DNA of 64,000 nt from assembly GCF_019799965.1 (NCBI RefSeq), contig NZ_JABGCJ010000002.1, positions 682,001-746,000 on the forward strand, given 5' to 3'. This document shows positions 52,870 through 61,362 of the stretch, in pieces. The stretch is from Modestobacter italicus. Lineage in GTDB: Bacteria; Actinomycetota; Actinomycetes; Mycobacteriales; Geodermatophilaceae. The notes beneath the pieces were generated by a model that worked only from the letters and a program-made list of their open reading frames with translations, was not told the origin of the DNA and did not search any database. Made by a program: the position numbers and the translations under genes. Positions within the stretch are counted from its first letter, which is position 1. Each line of letters begins with the position of its first letter.

Positions 52870-54515
52870 CCCGCACCGAGGGACGGGACGCCGAGGGCGG
52901 AGCGGCCGGGCGGAGCGAGCCCGCACCCGGCCGGCGAGGGGAGCAGGCGGCGGTCACCGACACGTCGGTCCCGGCCGGCCGGCAGTGGGCCGGCCGGATC
53001 GGCGGGCCGGTCGCTGCCCTGGTCGTCTACTTCCTCCTCCGCCAGGACGACGCACTCAGCACCGCCGGGCGGACGACGGCAGCCGTCGGGGTGCTGCTGG
53101 CGGTCTGGTGGATGACCGAGGCGCTGCCGCTGCCGGCGACCGCGCTGGTGCCGATCGTCGCCTTCCCGCTGCTGGGGGTGCTGCCGGTGGCCGAGGCGAC
53201 CGCGCCGTACGCGGACCCGAACATCTTCCTGTTCATGGGCGGGTTCATGATCGCCCTGGCCATGCAGAAGTGGGAGCTGCACCGGCGGATCGCGCTGCTC
53301 ACCGTGCGGGCCGTCGGCACGAAGCCGCCCCGGCTGATCGCCGGCTTCATGCTCGCCACCGCGTTCCTGAGCATGTGGGTCAGCAACACCGCGACCACGG
53401 TGCTCATGCTGCCGATCGGGCTGAGCGTGCTGATGCTCGTGCTGGACCGGGTGGCGGCGGGCAGCGGTGACCGGGAGGCCGTCGACACGGCCGCCGAGGG
53501 GGACGGCGGGCCCGCGGTCACCGAGCTCGTGCGGGACACCGACACCCGCAACTTCGCCGTCGCGCTGATGCTGGGCATCGCCTACGCGGCCAGCATCGGT
53601 TCGCTGGCCACGCTGATCGGCACCCCACCGAACCTGATCCTGGCGGCGTTCGTCCGGCAGAACTACGACATCGAGCTGGGGTTCGGTGAGTGGATGCTGC
53701 TGGGCCTGCCGCTGGCCGCGGTCTTCCTGGTGCTGGCCTGGCTGGTGCTCACCAAGCTGGTCTTCCGGTCCGGGCTGCGGGAGATCCCCGGCGGCAAGCA
53801 GGTCATCCAGTCCGAGCTCGACGAGCTGGGCTCGATGTCCCGGGGCGAGTGGACGGTGCTGGCGGTGTTCGTCTGCACCGCCCTGCTGTGGGTGCTGCGC
53901 CAGCCGCTGACCGGCTGGGAGGCGCTGACCGACGTCCTGCCGTTCGTGGCCAACCTCAGCGACGCCACCATCGCCATCGCCGCCGCCGTCGCGCTGTTCC
54001 TGATCCCGGTGAAGGCGCGCGAGGGCGTCGCCGCGCTGGACTGGCAGCAGGCGCAGAAGCTGCCCTGGGGCGTGCTGCTGCTCTTCGGCGGTGGGCTGAG
54101 CCTGGCCGCCGCCGTGCAGGAGAGCGGGCTGGACGAGTACGTCGGCAACCAGGTGGGGGCGGTGGGCACGCTGCCGGCCATCGTGCTGGTGCTGTTCACC
54201 GCCGGGGTGGTCCTGCTGCTCACCGAGGTCACCAGCAACACGGCCACCGCGGCGGCGTTCCTGCCGGTGCTCGGCGGGGTGGCCCTGGGCCTGGACCTCT
54301 TCCCGCTGGTGCTGCTGGTGCCCGCCGCGTTGGCCGCCACCTGCGCGTTCATGCTCCCGGTGGCCACCCCGCCGAACGCGATCGTGTTCGGCTCGGGGTA
54401 CGTCACGATCGGGCAGATGCTGCGCGCCGGCGTCGTCCTCAACGTGATCGGCATCGTGCTGATCACCGCCGCGGTCTACCTGCTCGGCGGGCTGGCCCTG
54501 GGCATCACCTTCTGA
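52866..54515 (+). CDS. DASS (SLC13)-family anion transporter
   Basis: 549 residues from ATG 52866. An unusual acidic/Gly-rich N-terminal extension of about 45 residues precedes about 12 membrane segments. Family marks: WWMTEALPLPATALVPIVAFPLLGV, FLSMWVSNTATTVLMLPIGLSV (the first Ser-Asn-Thr motif) and TEVTSNTATAAAFLPVL (the second), plus SLATLIGTPPNLILAAF and PVATPPNAIVFGSGYV. Likely takes up dicarboxylates or sulfate with sodium. Translationally coupled to the EF-G-like gene, an odd pairing. Confidence 0.88.
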   Translation: MTRTEGRDAEGGAAGRSEPAPGRRGEQAAVTDTSVPAGRQWAGRIGGPVAALVVYFLLRQDDALSTAGRTTAAVGVLLAVWWMTEALPLPATALVPIVAFPLLGVLPVAEATAPYADPNIFLFMGGFMIALAMQKWELHRRIALLTVRAVGTKPPRLIAGFMLATAFLSMWVSNTATTVLMLPIGLSVLMLVLDRVAAGSGDREAVDTAAEGDGGPAVTELVRDTDTRNFAVALMLGIAYAASIGSLATLIGTPPNLILAAFVRQNYDIELGFGEWMLLGLPLAAVFLVLAWLVLTKLVFRSGLREIPGGKQVIQSELDELGSMSRGEWTVLAVFVCTALLWVLRQPLTGWEALTDVLPFVANLSDATIAIAAAVALFLIPVKAREGVAALDWQQAQKLPWGVLLLFGGGLSLAAAVQESGLDEYVGNQVGAVGTLPAIVLVLFTAGVVLLLTEVTSNTATAAAFLPVLGGVALGLDLFPLVLLVPAALAATCAFMLPVATPPNAIVFGSGYVTIGQMLRAGVVLNVIGIVLITAAVYLLGGLALGITF

Positions 54516-54579
54516 GCCGGGACCGTTGCGGCCTGCACCCAGCGTGCGGGTGATCACCGACCCCGGTAGGCATGGGCGC

Positions 54580-55629
54580 ATGACGGTGATCGGCTTCCAC
54601 AACTCCCACGAGCAGGTGCACCCAGCCGACCTGCTGCGCGCGGTGCAGCACGCCGAGCAGGTCGGCTTCACCGCCGCCATGTGCTCCGACCACCTGGAGC
54701 CCTGGAACGAGCGCCAGGGCCAGTCCGGCTTCGCCTGGTCGTGGCTGGGCGCGGCGCTGGCCACCACCGGGCTGCCGTTCGGGGCGGTCAACGCCCCCGG
54801 CCAGCGGTACCACCCGGTGATCGTCGCCCAGGCGATCGCGACCCTCGGCGCGATGTTCCCGGGCCGGTTCTGGGTGGCGCTGGGCTCCGGCGAGGCGATG
54901 AACGAGCACGTCACCGGGCACGTCTGGCCGCGCAAGGAGCTGCGCGATGCCCGGCTGCGGGAGTGCGTCGACATCATCCGCGCACTGCTGGCCGGCGAGG
55001 AGGTCAGCCACGACGGGCTGGTCACCGTCGACCGCGCGCGGATCTGGACGCTGCCGGAGCAGCAGCCGGCGCTCATCGCCCCGGCCGTGTCGGCTAAGAC
55101 AGCCGCCCGGCACGCCGAGTGGGCCGACGGGCTGGTCACCATCAACCAGCCGCACGACGTGCTGCGCGAGGTCATCGCCGCCTACCGGGACGCCGGCGGG
55201 CAGGGGACGCTGGCCATCCAGGTGCACGTCTCCTGGGACCCCGACCAGGAGAAGGCAGTCGCGATCGCCCACGACCAGTGGCGGAGCAACGTCTTCCCGC
55301 CGCCGCTGTGCTGGGACCTGGACACCACCCGCGCCTTCGACCAGGCCAGTCAGCACGTGCGTCCCGAGGACGTGGGGAAGTCCGTGCGCATCTCCAGTGA
55401 CCTCGGCCAGCACGCGGCCTGGATCGCGGAGTACGTCGACCTCGGCTTCGACCAGGTCTACCTGCACCACGTGGGCCAGGAGCAGCTGCCGTTCCTGGAC
55501 GCCTTCGGCGAGCACGTACTGCCCCAGCTCGACGTCACCGCACCCGCCCCCGCGGTCGCCGTCGACCCGCCCGGCCCGGCGCAGCCCCGCCGTCCGGCGC
55601 AGGCCCCCGAGCCCGCCGTCCTGGACTGA
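54580..55629 (+). CDS. LLM-class flavin/F420-dependent oxidoreductase
   Basis: 349 residues from ATG 54580. Luciferase-like barrel: IGFHNSHEQVHPADLLRAVQHAEQVGFTAAMCSDHLEPWNERQGQ, then RYHPVIVAQAIATLGAMFPGRFWVALGSGEAMNEHVTG. This is the branch of actinobacterial LLM proteins that sits next to trehalose-synthase-like genes, as here (11 bases before the GH13 gene). The Pro/Ala-rich 35-residue tail is not part of the fold. Cofactor (FMN or F420) and substrate are not determinable. Confidence 0.85.
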   Translation: MTVIGFHNSHEQVHPADLLRAVQHAEQVGFTAAMCSDHLEPWNERQGQSGFAWSWLGAALATTGLPFGAVNAPGQRYHPVIVAQAIATLGAMFPGRFWVALGSGEAMNEHVTGHVWPRKELRDARLRECVDIIRALLAGEEVSHDGLVTVDRARIWTLPEQQPALIAPAVSAKTAARHAEWADGLVTINQPHDVLREVIAAYRDAGGQGTLAIQVHVSWDPDQEKAVAIAHDQWRSNVFPPPLCWDLDTTRAFDQASQHVRPEDVGKSVRISSDLGQHAAWIAEYVDLGFDQVYLHHVGQEQLPFLDAFGEHVLPQLDVTAPAPAVAVDPPGPAQPRRPAQAPEPAVLD

Positions 55630-55640
55630 GGGGGAGAGCG

Positions 55641-57320
55641 ATGCGGATCACCGACACCTCGGACCTGTGGTGGAAGAACGCCGTCGTCTACTGCATGGAC
55701 GTCGAGACCTTCATGGACTGGAACGGCGACGGGGTCGGCGACCTGGAGGGCCTGGCCCAGCGGCTGGACCACCTGGCCGACCTCGGCGTCACCTGCCTGT
55801 GGCTGATGCCCTTCTACCCGACCGCCGGACGGGACGACGGCTACGACATCACCGACTACTACGGGGTCGACCCGCGGCTGGGCAGCCACGGCGACCTGGT
55901 CGAGATGATCCGGACGGCGAAGGACCGCGGCATGCGGGTCATCGCCGACCTGGTCGTCAACCACACCTCCGACCAGCACCCGTGGTTCCAGTCGGCGAAG
56001 GCCAGCAAGGACTCCCCGTACCGGGACTTCTACGTGTGGCGGGAGGACGAGCCGCCGGACACCAGCGACCAGGTGGTCTTCCCCGACGCAGAGGGTGGCA
56101 TCTGGACGCACAGCCCGGAGACCGACACGTGGTACCTGCACCGCTTCTACTCCGAGCAGCCCGACCTCGACGTCACCAACCCGCGGGTCCGGGACGAGAT
56201 CGCCAAGATCATGGGCTTCTGGCTGGAGCTGGGCCTGTCCGGCTTCCGGGTGGACGCCGTCCCGTTCCTGCTGGAGACGGCCGGGGTCGACGACGACTCC
56301 GCCGCGCACTTCCCCGACCCGCACGAATACCTGCGGGCGCTGCGCGCCTTCCTCGGTCGGCGCACCGGCTCCGGGGTGCTGCTGGGTGAGGTGAACCTGC
56401 CGTTCGAGCAGCAGGCGGAGTTCTTCGGCGGGCAGGACGGCGACGAGCTGACCATGCAGTTCGACTTCAACACGATGCAGCAGATGTACCTGTCGCTGGC
56501 CCGCGCCGACGCCGGGCCGCTGGCCGCCTCACTGGCCGGCCGCCCGGAGATCTCCCCGGACAGCCAGTGGGGCACGTTCGTGCGCAACCACGACGAGCTC
56601 ACCCTGGACAAGCTCGGCGACGACGAACGCGCGGAGGTCTTCGCCGCCTTCGGGCCCGACCCGGAGATGCAGGTCTACGACCGCGGCCTGATCCGCCGGC
56701 TGCCGCCGATGCTGACCGGCGACCCGCGGCGGGTGCGGATGGTCTACAGCCTGCTGTTCTCCCTGCCCGGCACGCCGGTGCTCTTCTACGGCGAGGAGAT
56801 CGGGATGGGGGAGGACCTCTCGGCCGGCAGTCGGCTGTCGGTGCGCACCCCGATGCAGTGGACCAGCGGACCCAACGGCGGGTTCTCCGACGCCCCGGCC
56901 GACCAGCTCACCCGGCCGGTGGTCGACGGCGGGTTCGCCCCCGAGTTCGTCAACGTCGCCGACCAGCGCCGGGACCCGGACTCGCTGCTGTCGTTCATGA
57001 AGCTGCTGATCCGCCGCTACCGGGAGTCCCCGGAGCTGGGCTGGGGTGGGTTCCAGCTGCTGGAGCAGCCGCACGCCGCCGTCCTGGCGCACCTGTGCAC
57101 CTGGGACGACGGCGCGCTGGTCGCCGTGCACAACCTGGGCGCCGAGCCGCTGTCGGTGCCGCTCACCGTGCCCGGCTGCGGCGCCACCCACCGGCTGGAG
57201 GACCTGCTCGCCGCCGGCGGTGCAGCGCTCGCCGACGACGGGTCGGTCGAGCTGGCGCTGGAGGGCTACGGCTACCGCTGGCTGCGGGTGGTCGCCGAGG
57301 ACAGCCGCCGGCTGCTGTGA
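55641..57320 (+). CDS. GH13 alpha-glucan enzyme, trehalose-synthase-like
   Basis: 559 residues. Region I is DLVVNHTSD (His108). Region II is GFRVDAVP with nucleophile Asp205, region III is LLGEVN with acid/base Glu250, and region IV is RNHDEL with Asp318. It starts WWKNAVVYCMDVETFMDWNGDGVGDL, close to trehalose synthases (maltose alpha-D-glucosyltransferases) and alpha-glucosidases, but it diverges from TreS in several loops, so the exact reaction is open. GGGGGAG precedes the ATG. Probably cotranscribed with the LLM gene. Confidence 0.85.
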   Translation: MRITDTSDLWWKNAVVYCMDVETFMDWNGDGVGDLEGLAQRLDHLADLGVTCLWLMPFYPTAGRDDGYDITDYYGVDPRLGSHGDLVEMIRTAKDRGMRVIADLVVNHTSDQHPWFQSAKASKDSPYRDFYVWREDEPPDTSDQVVFPDAEGGIWTHSPETDTWYLHRFYSEQPDLDVTNPRVRDEIAKIMGFWLELGLSGFRVDAVPFLLETAGVDDDSAAHFPDPHEYLRALRAFLGRRTGSGVLLGEVNLPFEQQAEFFGGQDGDELTMQFDFNTMQQMYLSLARADAGPLAASLAGRPEISPDSQWGTFVRNHDELTLDKLGDDERAEVFAAFGPDPEMQVYDRGLIRRLPPMLTGDPRRVRMVYSLLFSLPGTPVLFYGEEIGMGEDLSAGSRLSVRTPMQWTSGPNGGFSDAPADQLTRPVVDGGFAPEFVNVADQRRDPDSLLSFMKLLIRRYRESPELGWGGFQLLEQPHAAVLAHLCTWDDGALVAVHNLGAEPLSVPLTVPGCGATHRLEDLLAAGGAALADDGSVELALEGYGYRWLRVVAEDSRRLL

Positions 57321-57560
57321 GGCGATGGTCGGGGCGGTGCGCCGCCGCCCCCACCCGGCCGGCGGGCGCCAGCCGGGTCCGGGATCCCGACGGTCGTTGT
57401 CTGCCCGCGCACCCCAGCCCGATCGCTGACGCTCCGGTCTCGGGGGACCACGGTCGGTCACTCCCCGCCGGAATCCCACCCGCCTCGCCCGCCACACCCG
57501 ACGGCCTGCGGCGGTTCGTCGGAGGGGCGACCTAGCGTCCGCGCCGAGGTGATCGCACAG

Positions 57561-58280
57561 ATGAGCGACGAGCAGGACGTGCCGGCGGCCGGATGGGTCG
57601 ACCGCGACCGACCACGCCCCGGGGACGGGACCACGGAGACCACCCCGACGGGGGCTCCGACGGGGACGATCCCGCCGGGGGCGACCCCGGCTCCCACGGG
57701 GGCCACCGCGGCGGGAGTCGTCCCCGACCAACGGAGTGCGGGCGAACCGGCCGAGGGCACAGCTCCCCTGGCCGACGGGGCGCCGGAGGCGTCGCCCGGC
57801 GAGTCGACGACGCGAGAGCCGGGTGCGGGGACACCGCCGGTCCCGGGCCCGGACCACCCCGGCACGCCGTACCCGACCACCCCGGTCAACGTCGGCAACC
57901 GGCCGCGCCCGCGACCCCGGATGCCCCGGCCCGGCGACCCGCTGATCCGGATGGGCCCGTGGGCGCCGGTGGCCGGTGCCGCCCTGGGGCTGCTGCTCGG
58001 CGTGATCGTGGTGCTCTTCCTGGCCCCGGCGGTGGACACCTTCGACCAGCGGCTCTCCCTGGTCTTCGTGGTCCTCGGCCTGTCCCTGCTCGGCGCCGGC
58101 GGCACCCTGCTCGCCGACGAGGTGCGGCTGCTGCGCCGGGGTGCGCAGGCCGCCGAGGTGCGGGCGTCGAACGTCGGGGTGATCGCCGGCCTGCTCAACG
58201 GCCTGACCCCGGCCCGGCTGCTGATCACCGCCAGTGCGTTCGTCCTGCTGCTGTCGGCCTACGTCACCGGCGGGAGCTGA
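57561..58280 (+). CDS. Hypothetical membrane protein with disordered N-terminus
   Basis: 239 residues from ATG 57561, with GAGGTGA eight bases upstream; GTG 57549 is an alternative. The first about 125 residues are Pro/Thr/Gly/Ala low-complexity. Three membrane segments follow: VAGAALGLLLGVIVVLFLAP, LVFVVLGLSLLGAGGTLLA and ARLLITASAFVLLLSAYV. TAGCGT (57533-57538) may be its -10. The 240-base gap upstream holds only a GC hairpin near 57331. No family recognised. Its last 17 bases overlap the convergent DoxX gene. Confidence 0.65.
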   Translation: MSDEQDVPAAGWVDRDRPRPGDGTTETTPTGAPTGTIPPGATPAPTGATAAGVVPDQRSAGEPAEGTAPLADGAPEASPGESTTREPGAGTPPVPGPDHPGTPYPTTPVNVGNRPRPRPRMPRPGDPLIRMGPWAPVAGAALGLLLGVIVVLFLAPAVDTFDQRLSLVFVVLGLSLLGAGGTLLADEVRLLRRGAQAAEVRASNVGVIAGLLNGLTPARLLITASAFVLLLSAYVTGGS

Positions 58281-58755
58281 CCTCGCTCGGCCGGCCCTGC
58301 CCCCGCCGTCCGAGCCCCGCCGTCCGAGCCCCTGGCCGTCCGGGCCCCTGCCGTGCGAGCCCCCGCCGATCGGGGGCCCGCCCGGTGAGCCGAGCCCAGG
58401 CGATCATGCCCGCGACCAGTCCGAGCAGCACGGTGAGCGCCGGGCTGGTGTCCAGCACGACCAGGTTGGTCACGGTCGCGCCGACCATCAGCCCGGCCAG
58501 CCCCAGGCTCGCTGCGGCCACCAGTCGGGGCACCAGCAGTCCGACCGCACCGGCGACCTCCAGGGCGCCGACGAGGAAGCGCAACCAGGCGCTGGCGCCG
58601 ATGTCGTCGAACATCCCCACCACCGCCGGCTCGCCGCCCAGCTTGGCCAGCCCCGCCGCCGCGAAGACGGCGGCAAGACCGATCCGCAGGGCCAGCAGCA
58701 CGGTCCGTCCTGCCGCCGGGGCGGGCCCCCGGCGGCGGGCGTGCGTCGTGGTCAT
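58264..58755 (-). CDS. DoxX-family membrane protein
   Basis: 163 residues from ATG 58755. Four membrane segments in the DoxX pattern: LRIGLAAVFAAAGLAKLGGEPAVVGMFDDIG, ASAWLRFLVGALEVAGAVGLLVPRLVAAASLGLAGLM and TNLVVL. The family includes quinone-linked oxidoreductase subunits and redox membrane proteins; the role here is unknown. The 40-residue Arg/Gly/Pro-rich tail is encoded by degenerate repeats of about 15 bases (CCGCCGTCCGAGCCC-like, 58300-58370). Downstream of the SRPBCC-ArsR pair on the same strand. Confidence 0.82.
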   Translation of the reverse strand: MTTTHARRRGPAPAAGRTVLLALRIGLAAVFAAAGLAKLGGEPAVVGMFDDIGASAWLRFLVGALEVAGAVGLLVPRLVAAASLGLAGLMVGATVTNLVVLDTSPALTVLLGLVAGMIAWARLTGRAPDRRGLARQGPGRPGARTAGLGRRGQGRPSEVSSRR

Positions 58756-58780
58756 CGTGGGCTCCTCGTCGCCTCCCCGT

Positions 58781-59260
58781 TCAGCGGGCCAGCAGCTCGT
58801 CGAGGCGCTCGTAGCCCTCGCGGACGCCGACCTCCATGCCGCTGGCGACGAAGGCGTCCCGGCCCTCGAAGGAGTCGACCAGCGAGGTCACCACGAGGCG
58901 GGTGCGCCCGCCGCCAAGGTCCTCCAGCACCAGGCGCTCCAGCGCGACGTCGTCGGGCATGCCGTCGTAGGTGAAGGTCTGCACGATCACCTCGGACGGG
59001 CGGACGTCGTGGAAGGAGCCGTGGAAGGCGTACTCCTCGCCGCCCTGTGAGTGCACGTACCGGTACGAGCCCCCGGTGCGGCAGTCGTAGTGCTCGACCC
59101 GGGTCTCCATGCCGCGCGGGCCCTGCCACTGCGCGACCAGCTCCGGGTCGGTGTGCGCGCGGAACACCTTCTCCGGTGGTGCGTCGAACTCGCGGGTGAT
59201 CCGCACGAGGGGGACGTCGGGGTCGACGTCGATCTGCGTCTGGCGGGTGCTGGTGGTCAT
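58781..59260 (-). CDS. SRPBCC (AHSA1-like) protein
   Basis: 159 residues from ATG 59260, coupled by ATGA to the ArsR gene. It has the AHSA1 opening VPLVRITREFDAPPEKVFRAHTDPELVAQWQGPRGMETRVEHYDCRTGGSYRYVH, then FHDVRPSEVIVQTFTYDGMPDD and the closing helix. Members bind hydrophobic ligands; those next to ArsR regulators (SdpR/YdfF-like pairs) are common in actinobacteria, but their ligands are not known. Two operators upstream suggest the pair is repressed by its own ArsR protein. Confidence 0.88.
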   Translation of the reverse strand: MTTSTRQTQIDVDPDVPLVRITREFDAPPEKVFRAHTDPELVAQWQGPRGMETRVEHYDCRTGGSYRYVHSQGGEEYAFHGSFHDVRPSEVIVQTFTYDGMPDDVALERLVLEDLGGGRTRLVVTSLVDSFEGRDAFVASGMEVGVREGYERLDELLAR

Positions 59261-59619
59261 GGCGTGGTGCCCTCCTGCGGTGGGGTGGGGGAGACGTCGT
59301 CCGGCATCGCGGAGAGGACGTCGTCCAGCCGGCGGTAGCGCTCCTCGGCCTGGCGCCGGTAGCGCTCGATCCACTTGGTCATCAGGTCGAAGACCTGCGC
59401 CTCCAGGTGCACCGGACGGCGCTGGGCCTCCCGGCTGCGGCTGACCAGGCCGGCGTCCTCGAGCACCTTGAGGTGCTTGGACACCGCCTGGAGGCTCACG
59501 TCGTAGGGGGCGGCCAGCTCGTTGACCGTGGCGTCGCCGACGGCGAGCCGGGCCACCATGTCCCGCCGGGTGGGGTCGGCCAGGGCCGAGAACACCCGGG
59601 ACAGGGCATCTGCCGCCAC
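59257..59619 (-). CDS. ArsR-family regulator without metal cysteines
   Basis: 120 residues from GTG 59619, preceded by GAGGAGG; TTG 59640 upstream would lie in an operator. Winged helix: VFSALADPTRRDMVARLAVGDATVNELAAPYDVSLQAVSKHLKVLEDAGLVSR. No cysteine at all, so it does not sense thiophilic metals through the ArsR site. This is the SdpR-like group paired with SRPBCC proteins. Two identical half-site dyads in its promoter are probable operators. Confidence 0.9.
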   Translation of the reverse strand: MAADALSRVFSALADPTRRDMVARLAVGDATVNELAAPYDVSLQAVSKHLKVLEDAGLVSRSREAQRRPVHLEAQVFDLMTKWIERYRRQAEERYRRLDDVLSAMPDDVSPTPPQEGTTP

Positions 59620-59635
59620 AGCGCCTCCTCTCTTC

Positions 59636-59699
59636 TTCAACCTCTGGGTTGAACGAGACCGTAGGGCGGTGCGGCCACCCTTGTCAACCGTTCGGTTGA
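59636..59699 (-). promoter_or_regulatory. Twin ArsR operators on a consensus-like promoter
   Basis: TTCAACC-TCTG-GGTTGAA (59636-59653) and TCAACC-GTTC-GGTTGA (59684-59699) share the same half-sites 47 bases apart, centre to centre. The minus-strand promoter TTGACA (59682-59687) and TACGGT (59658-59663), spacer 18, lies between and overlaps the distal operator; the proximal one covers the transcription start. Confidence 0.8.
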
Positions 59700-59735
59700 G
59701 AAGGGTGGCAGTCGATCAGGGAGGAGCGGCGGCGG

Positions 59736-60482
59736 TCAGCGGTCGCTGTCGGCAGGGCGCAGCTGGTCCAGCGCGATCCGGCCGGTGACCAGGTCGTCGG
59801 CGACGTCGTCCACCACCCGGTCGGTGGCGAACGCATGCGCCTTGAGCACCGCCAGGGCGTCGCCGGTGTCCAGCCCGAAGGCGACGTTCACCATGCCGGT
59901 GGCCTGCCAGACCCGGGCCCGGCGGAGCGCGTCCGGGCCGTCCCACCACCCGCGCCGGCCCTCCTCCGCCGGTGCGCCGAGCGCGGCGGCGACCATCGCC
60001 CGGGTCAGCGCGATCGTGACGTCGGCGACGTCCTCCCGGTCGGTGGCCGGCAGGGCGAGCGCGTCCTGGACGTAGAGGTCGAGCACCACCAGGGGCCCCA
60101 GCGGTGGCAGCAGCGGCACCGACAGGACCGCGGAGAACGGCGTGTCCCCGACGAGCGCGCTGTGCAGGTCGGGCCAGTTGCGGGCGATGTCGGCCGGGTC
60201 GAAGGCAATCGCCGCCCCGTTGTCGTGCGCGCGCAGGGCGGGCCCGGCGCCGTGGGTGAACTGCAGCCGCTCGGCCAGCGCGGTGGTCGGGTCGCTGGCC
60301 CCGATCGGCGTCCGCAGCCCGTCCCGGTCGTGGATGCTCAGACCCGCCCCGTCGACCGGCAGCGCGGCCAGGCAGGCCCGCGCGAGCCGGACGGCGAGCA
60401 TCTCCGGCCCGCGCAGCTCCGGCGGCGGCAGCTGGTCGAGCGCCTCGACGAACCGTCGCGCCGCGGAGCCGGGGCCGGTCAT
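59736..60482 (-). CDS. GAF and ANTAR domain regulator
   Basis: 248 residues from ATG 60482, with GGGAGG upstream. A GAF sensor domain covers about 40-165 (LPVDGAGLSIHDRDGLRTPIGASDPTTALAERLQFTHGAGPALRA...VPLLPPLGPLVVLDLYV). A C-terminal ANTAR RNA-binding domain follows (RARVWQATGMVNVAFGLDTGDALAVLKAHAFATDRVVDDVADDLV). ANTAR proteins bind nascent RNA hairpins and prevent termination. The ligand is unknown and no ANTAR target hairpin was identified nearby. Confidence 0.85.
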   Translation of the reverse strand: MTGPGSAARRFVEALDQLPPPELRGPEMLAVRLARACLAALPVDGAGLSIHDRDGLRTPIGASDPTTALAERLQFTHGAGPALRAHDNGAAIAFDPADIARNWPDLHSALVGDTPFSAVLSVPLLPPLGPLVVLDLYVQDALALPATDREDVADVTIALTRAMVAAALGAPAEEGRRGWWDGPDALRRARVWQATGMVNVAFGLDTGDALAVLKAHAFATDRVVDDVADDLVTGRIALDQLRPADSDR

Positions 60483-60588
60483 GGTGCCTCCCATCGGTGT
60501 GCGTGCCGCCGTCGGCACCCGGGTCACCCTGCCCGGCGCCGCGCCGGCACACCACCGCAGCCGATCGACCCGAACGCGCCCGGGCCCG

Positions 60589-61362
60589 TCAGCCGAAGGC
60601 GTCCAGTCCGAGGTGGAGGGCCAGCCCGAGGCCGGCGACGGCGATCACCCGGCGCAGCAGCGTCTGGGGCGCCCGGCGGACCACCCGCGGGCCGAGCCGC
60701 CCGCCGGCGAACAGCCCCACGGCCAGGGGCAGCGCGGCGAGCCACGCCACGTCGGCGAAGACCGCGTAGCCCACGGCGGCCACCCCGTTCGCCAGCCCCA
60801 GGACGGCGTTGCGCAGCGCGTTGCTGCGGGCCAGGCCCTCCCCGGTGGTCAGCAGGTAGACCGCGAGCATCATCGTGCCGGCCGCGGCGCCGAAGTAGCC
60901 GCCGTAGATGGAGACGAGGAACGTCACCGGCAGCACGACCCAGTGGTCGCGGTGCGGCCGCTCGGCCCGCAGCTGGGCGCCGTCGGCGGCGAGCTCGGCG
61001 GGCCGGCGCTGCACGAGCAGCAGCAGCGAGGCGCCGGCGATCAGGAAGGGCACGACCCGCTCGAAGGCGCCCGCGGGGGTGAGCAGCAGCAGGACGGCGC
61101 CGGTCGCGCCGCCGAGCACGCCGGCGGCACCCAGTCGGACCAGTCGGTCCCGCTGCCCGGTGAGCTCGGGACGGGAGGCGCTCACCGACCCGACGCCGGT
61201 GAGCACGAGCGCGACGGTGTTGGTGACGTTGGCGGTGACCGGGGGGATGCCGGTGGCCAGCAGTGCCGGGTAGCTGAACAGCGAGGCGAGCCCGGCGATG
61301 CTGCCGATCAGTCCGGCGGCGAACCCGGCCACCGTCAGCAGCGCAACCTCGGCGACCGTCAC
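60589..61362 (-). CDS. TSUP (TauE/SafE) family permease, second of a tandem pair
   Basis: 257 residues from GTG 61362, coupled by GTGA to the gene upstream. About eight membrane segments. The two family repeats show GFAAGLIGSIAGLASLFSYPALLATGIPPVTANVTNTVAL and SIYGGYFGAAAGTMMLAVYLLTTGE. Transports small sulfur- or carbon-containing anions in known members. About 30 percent alike by eye to its neighbour, so the two may form a heterodimer or be a simple duplication. Confidence 0.86.
   Translation of the reverse strand: MTVAEVALLTVAGFAAGLIGSIAGLASLFSYPALLATGIPPVTANVTNTVALVLTGVGSVSASRPELTGQRDRLVRLGAAGVLGGATGAVLLLLTPAGAFERVVPFLIAGASLLLLVQRRPAELAADGAQLRAERPHRDHWVVLPVTFLVSIYGGYFGAAAGTMMLAVYLLTTGEGLARSNALRNAVLGLANGVAAVGYAVFADVAWLAALPLAVGLFAGGRLGPRVVRRAPQTLLRRVIAVAGLGLALHLGLDAFG

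Noticed and set aside
58300-58370. Tandem repeats as a possible regulatory element
   Set aside because: They code for the disordered Arg/Pro tail of the DoxX protein; simple GC-rich slippage repeats are enough to explain them.
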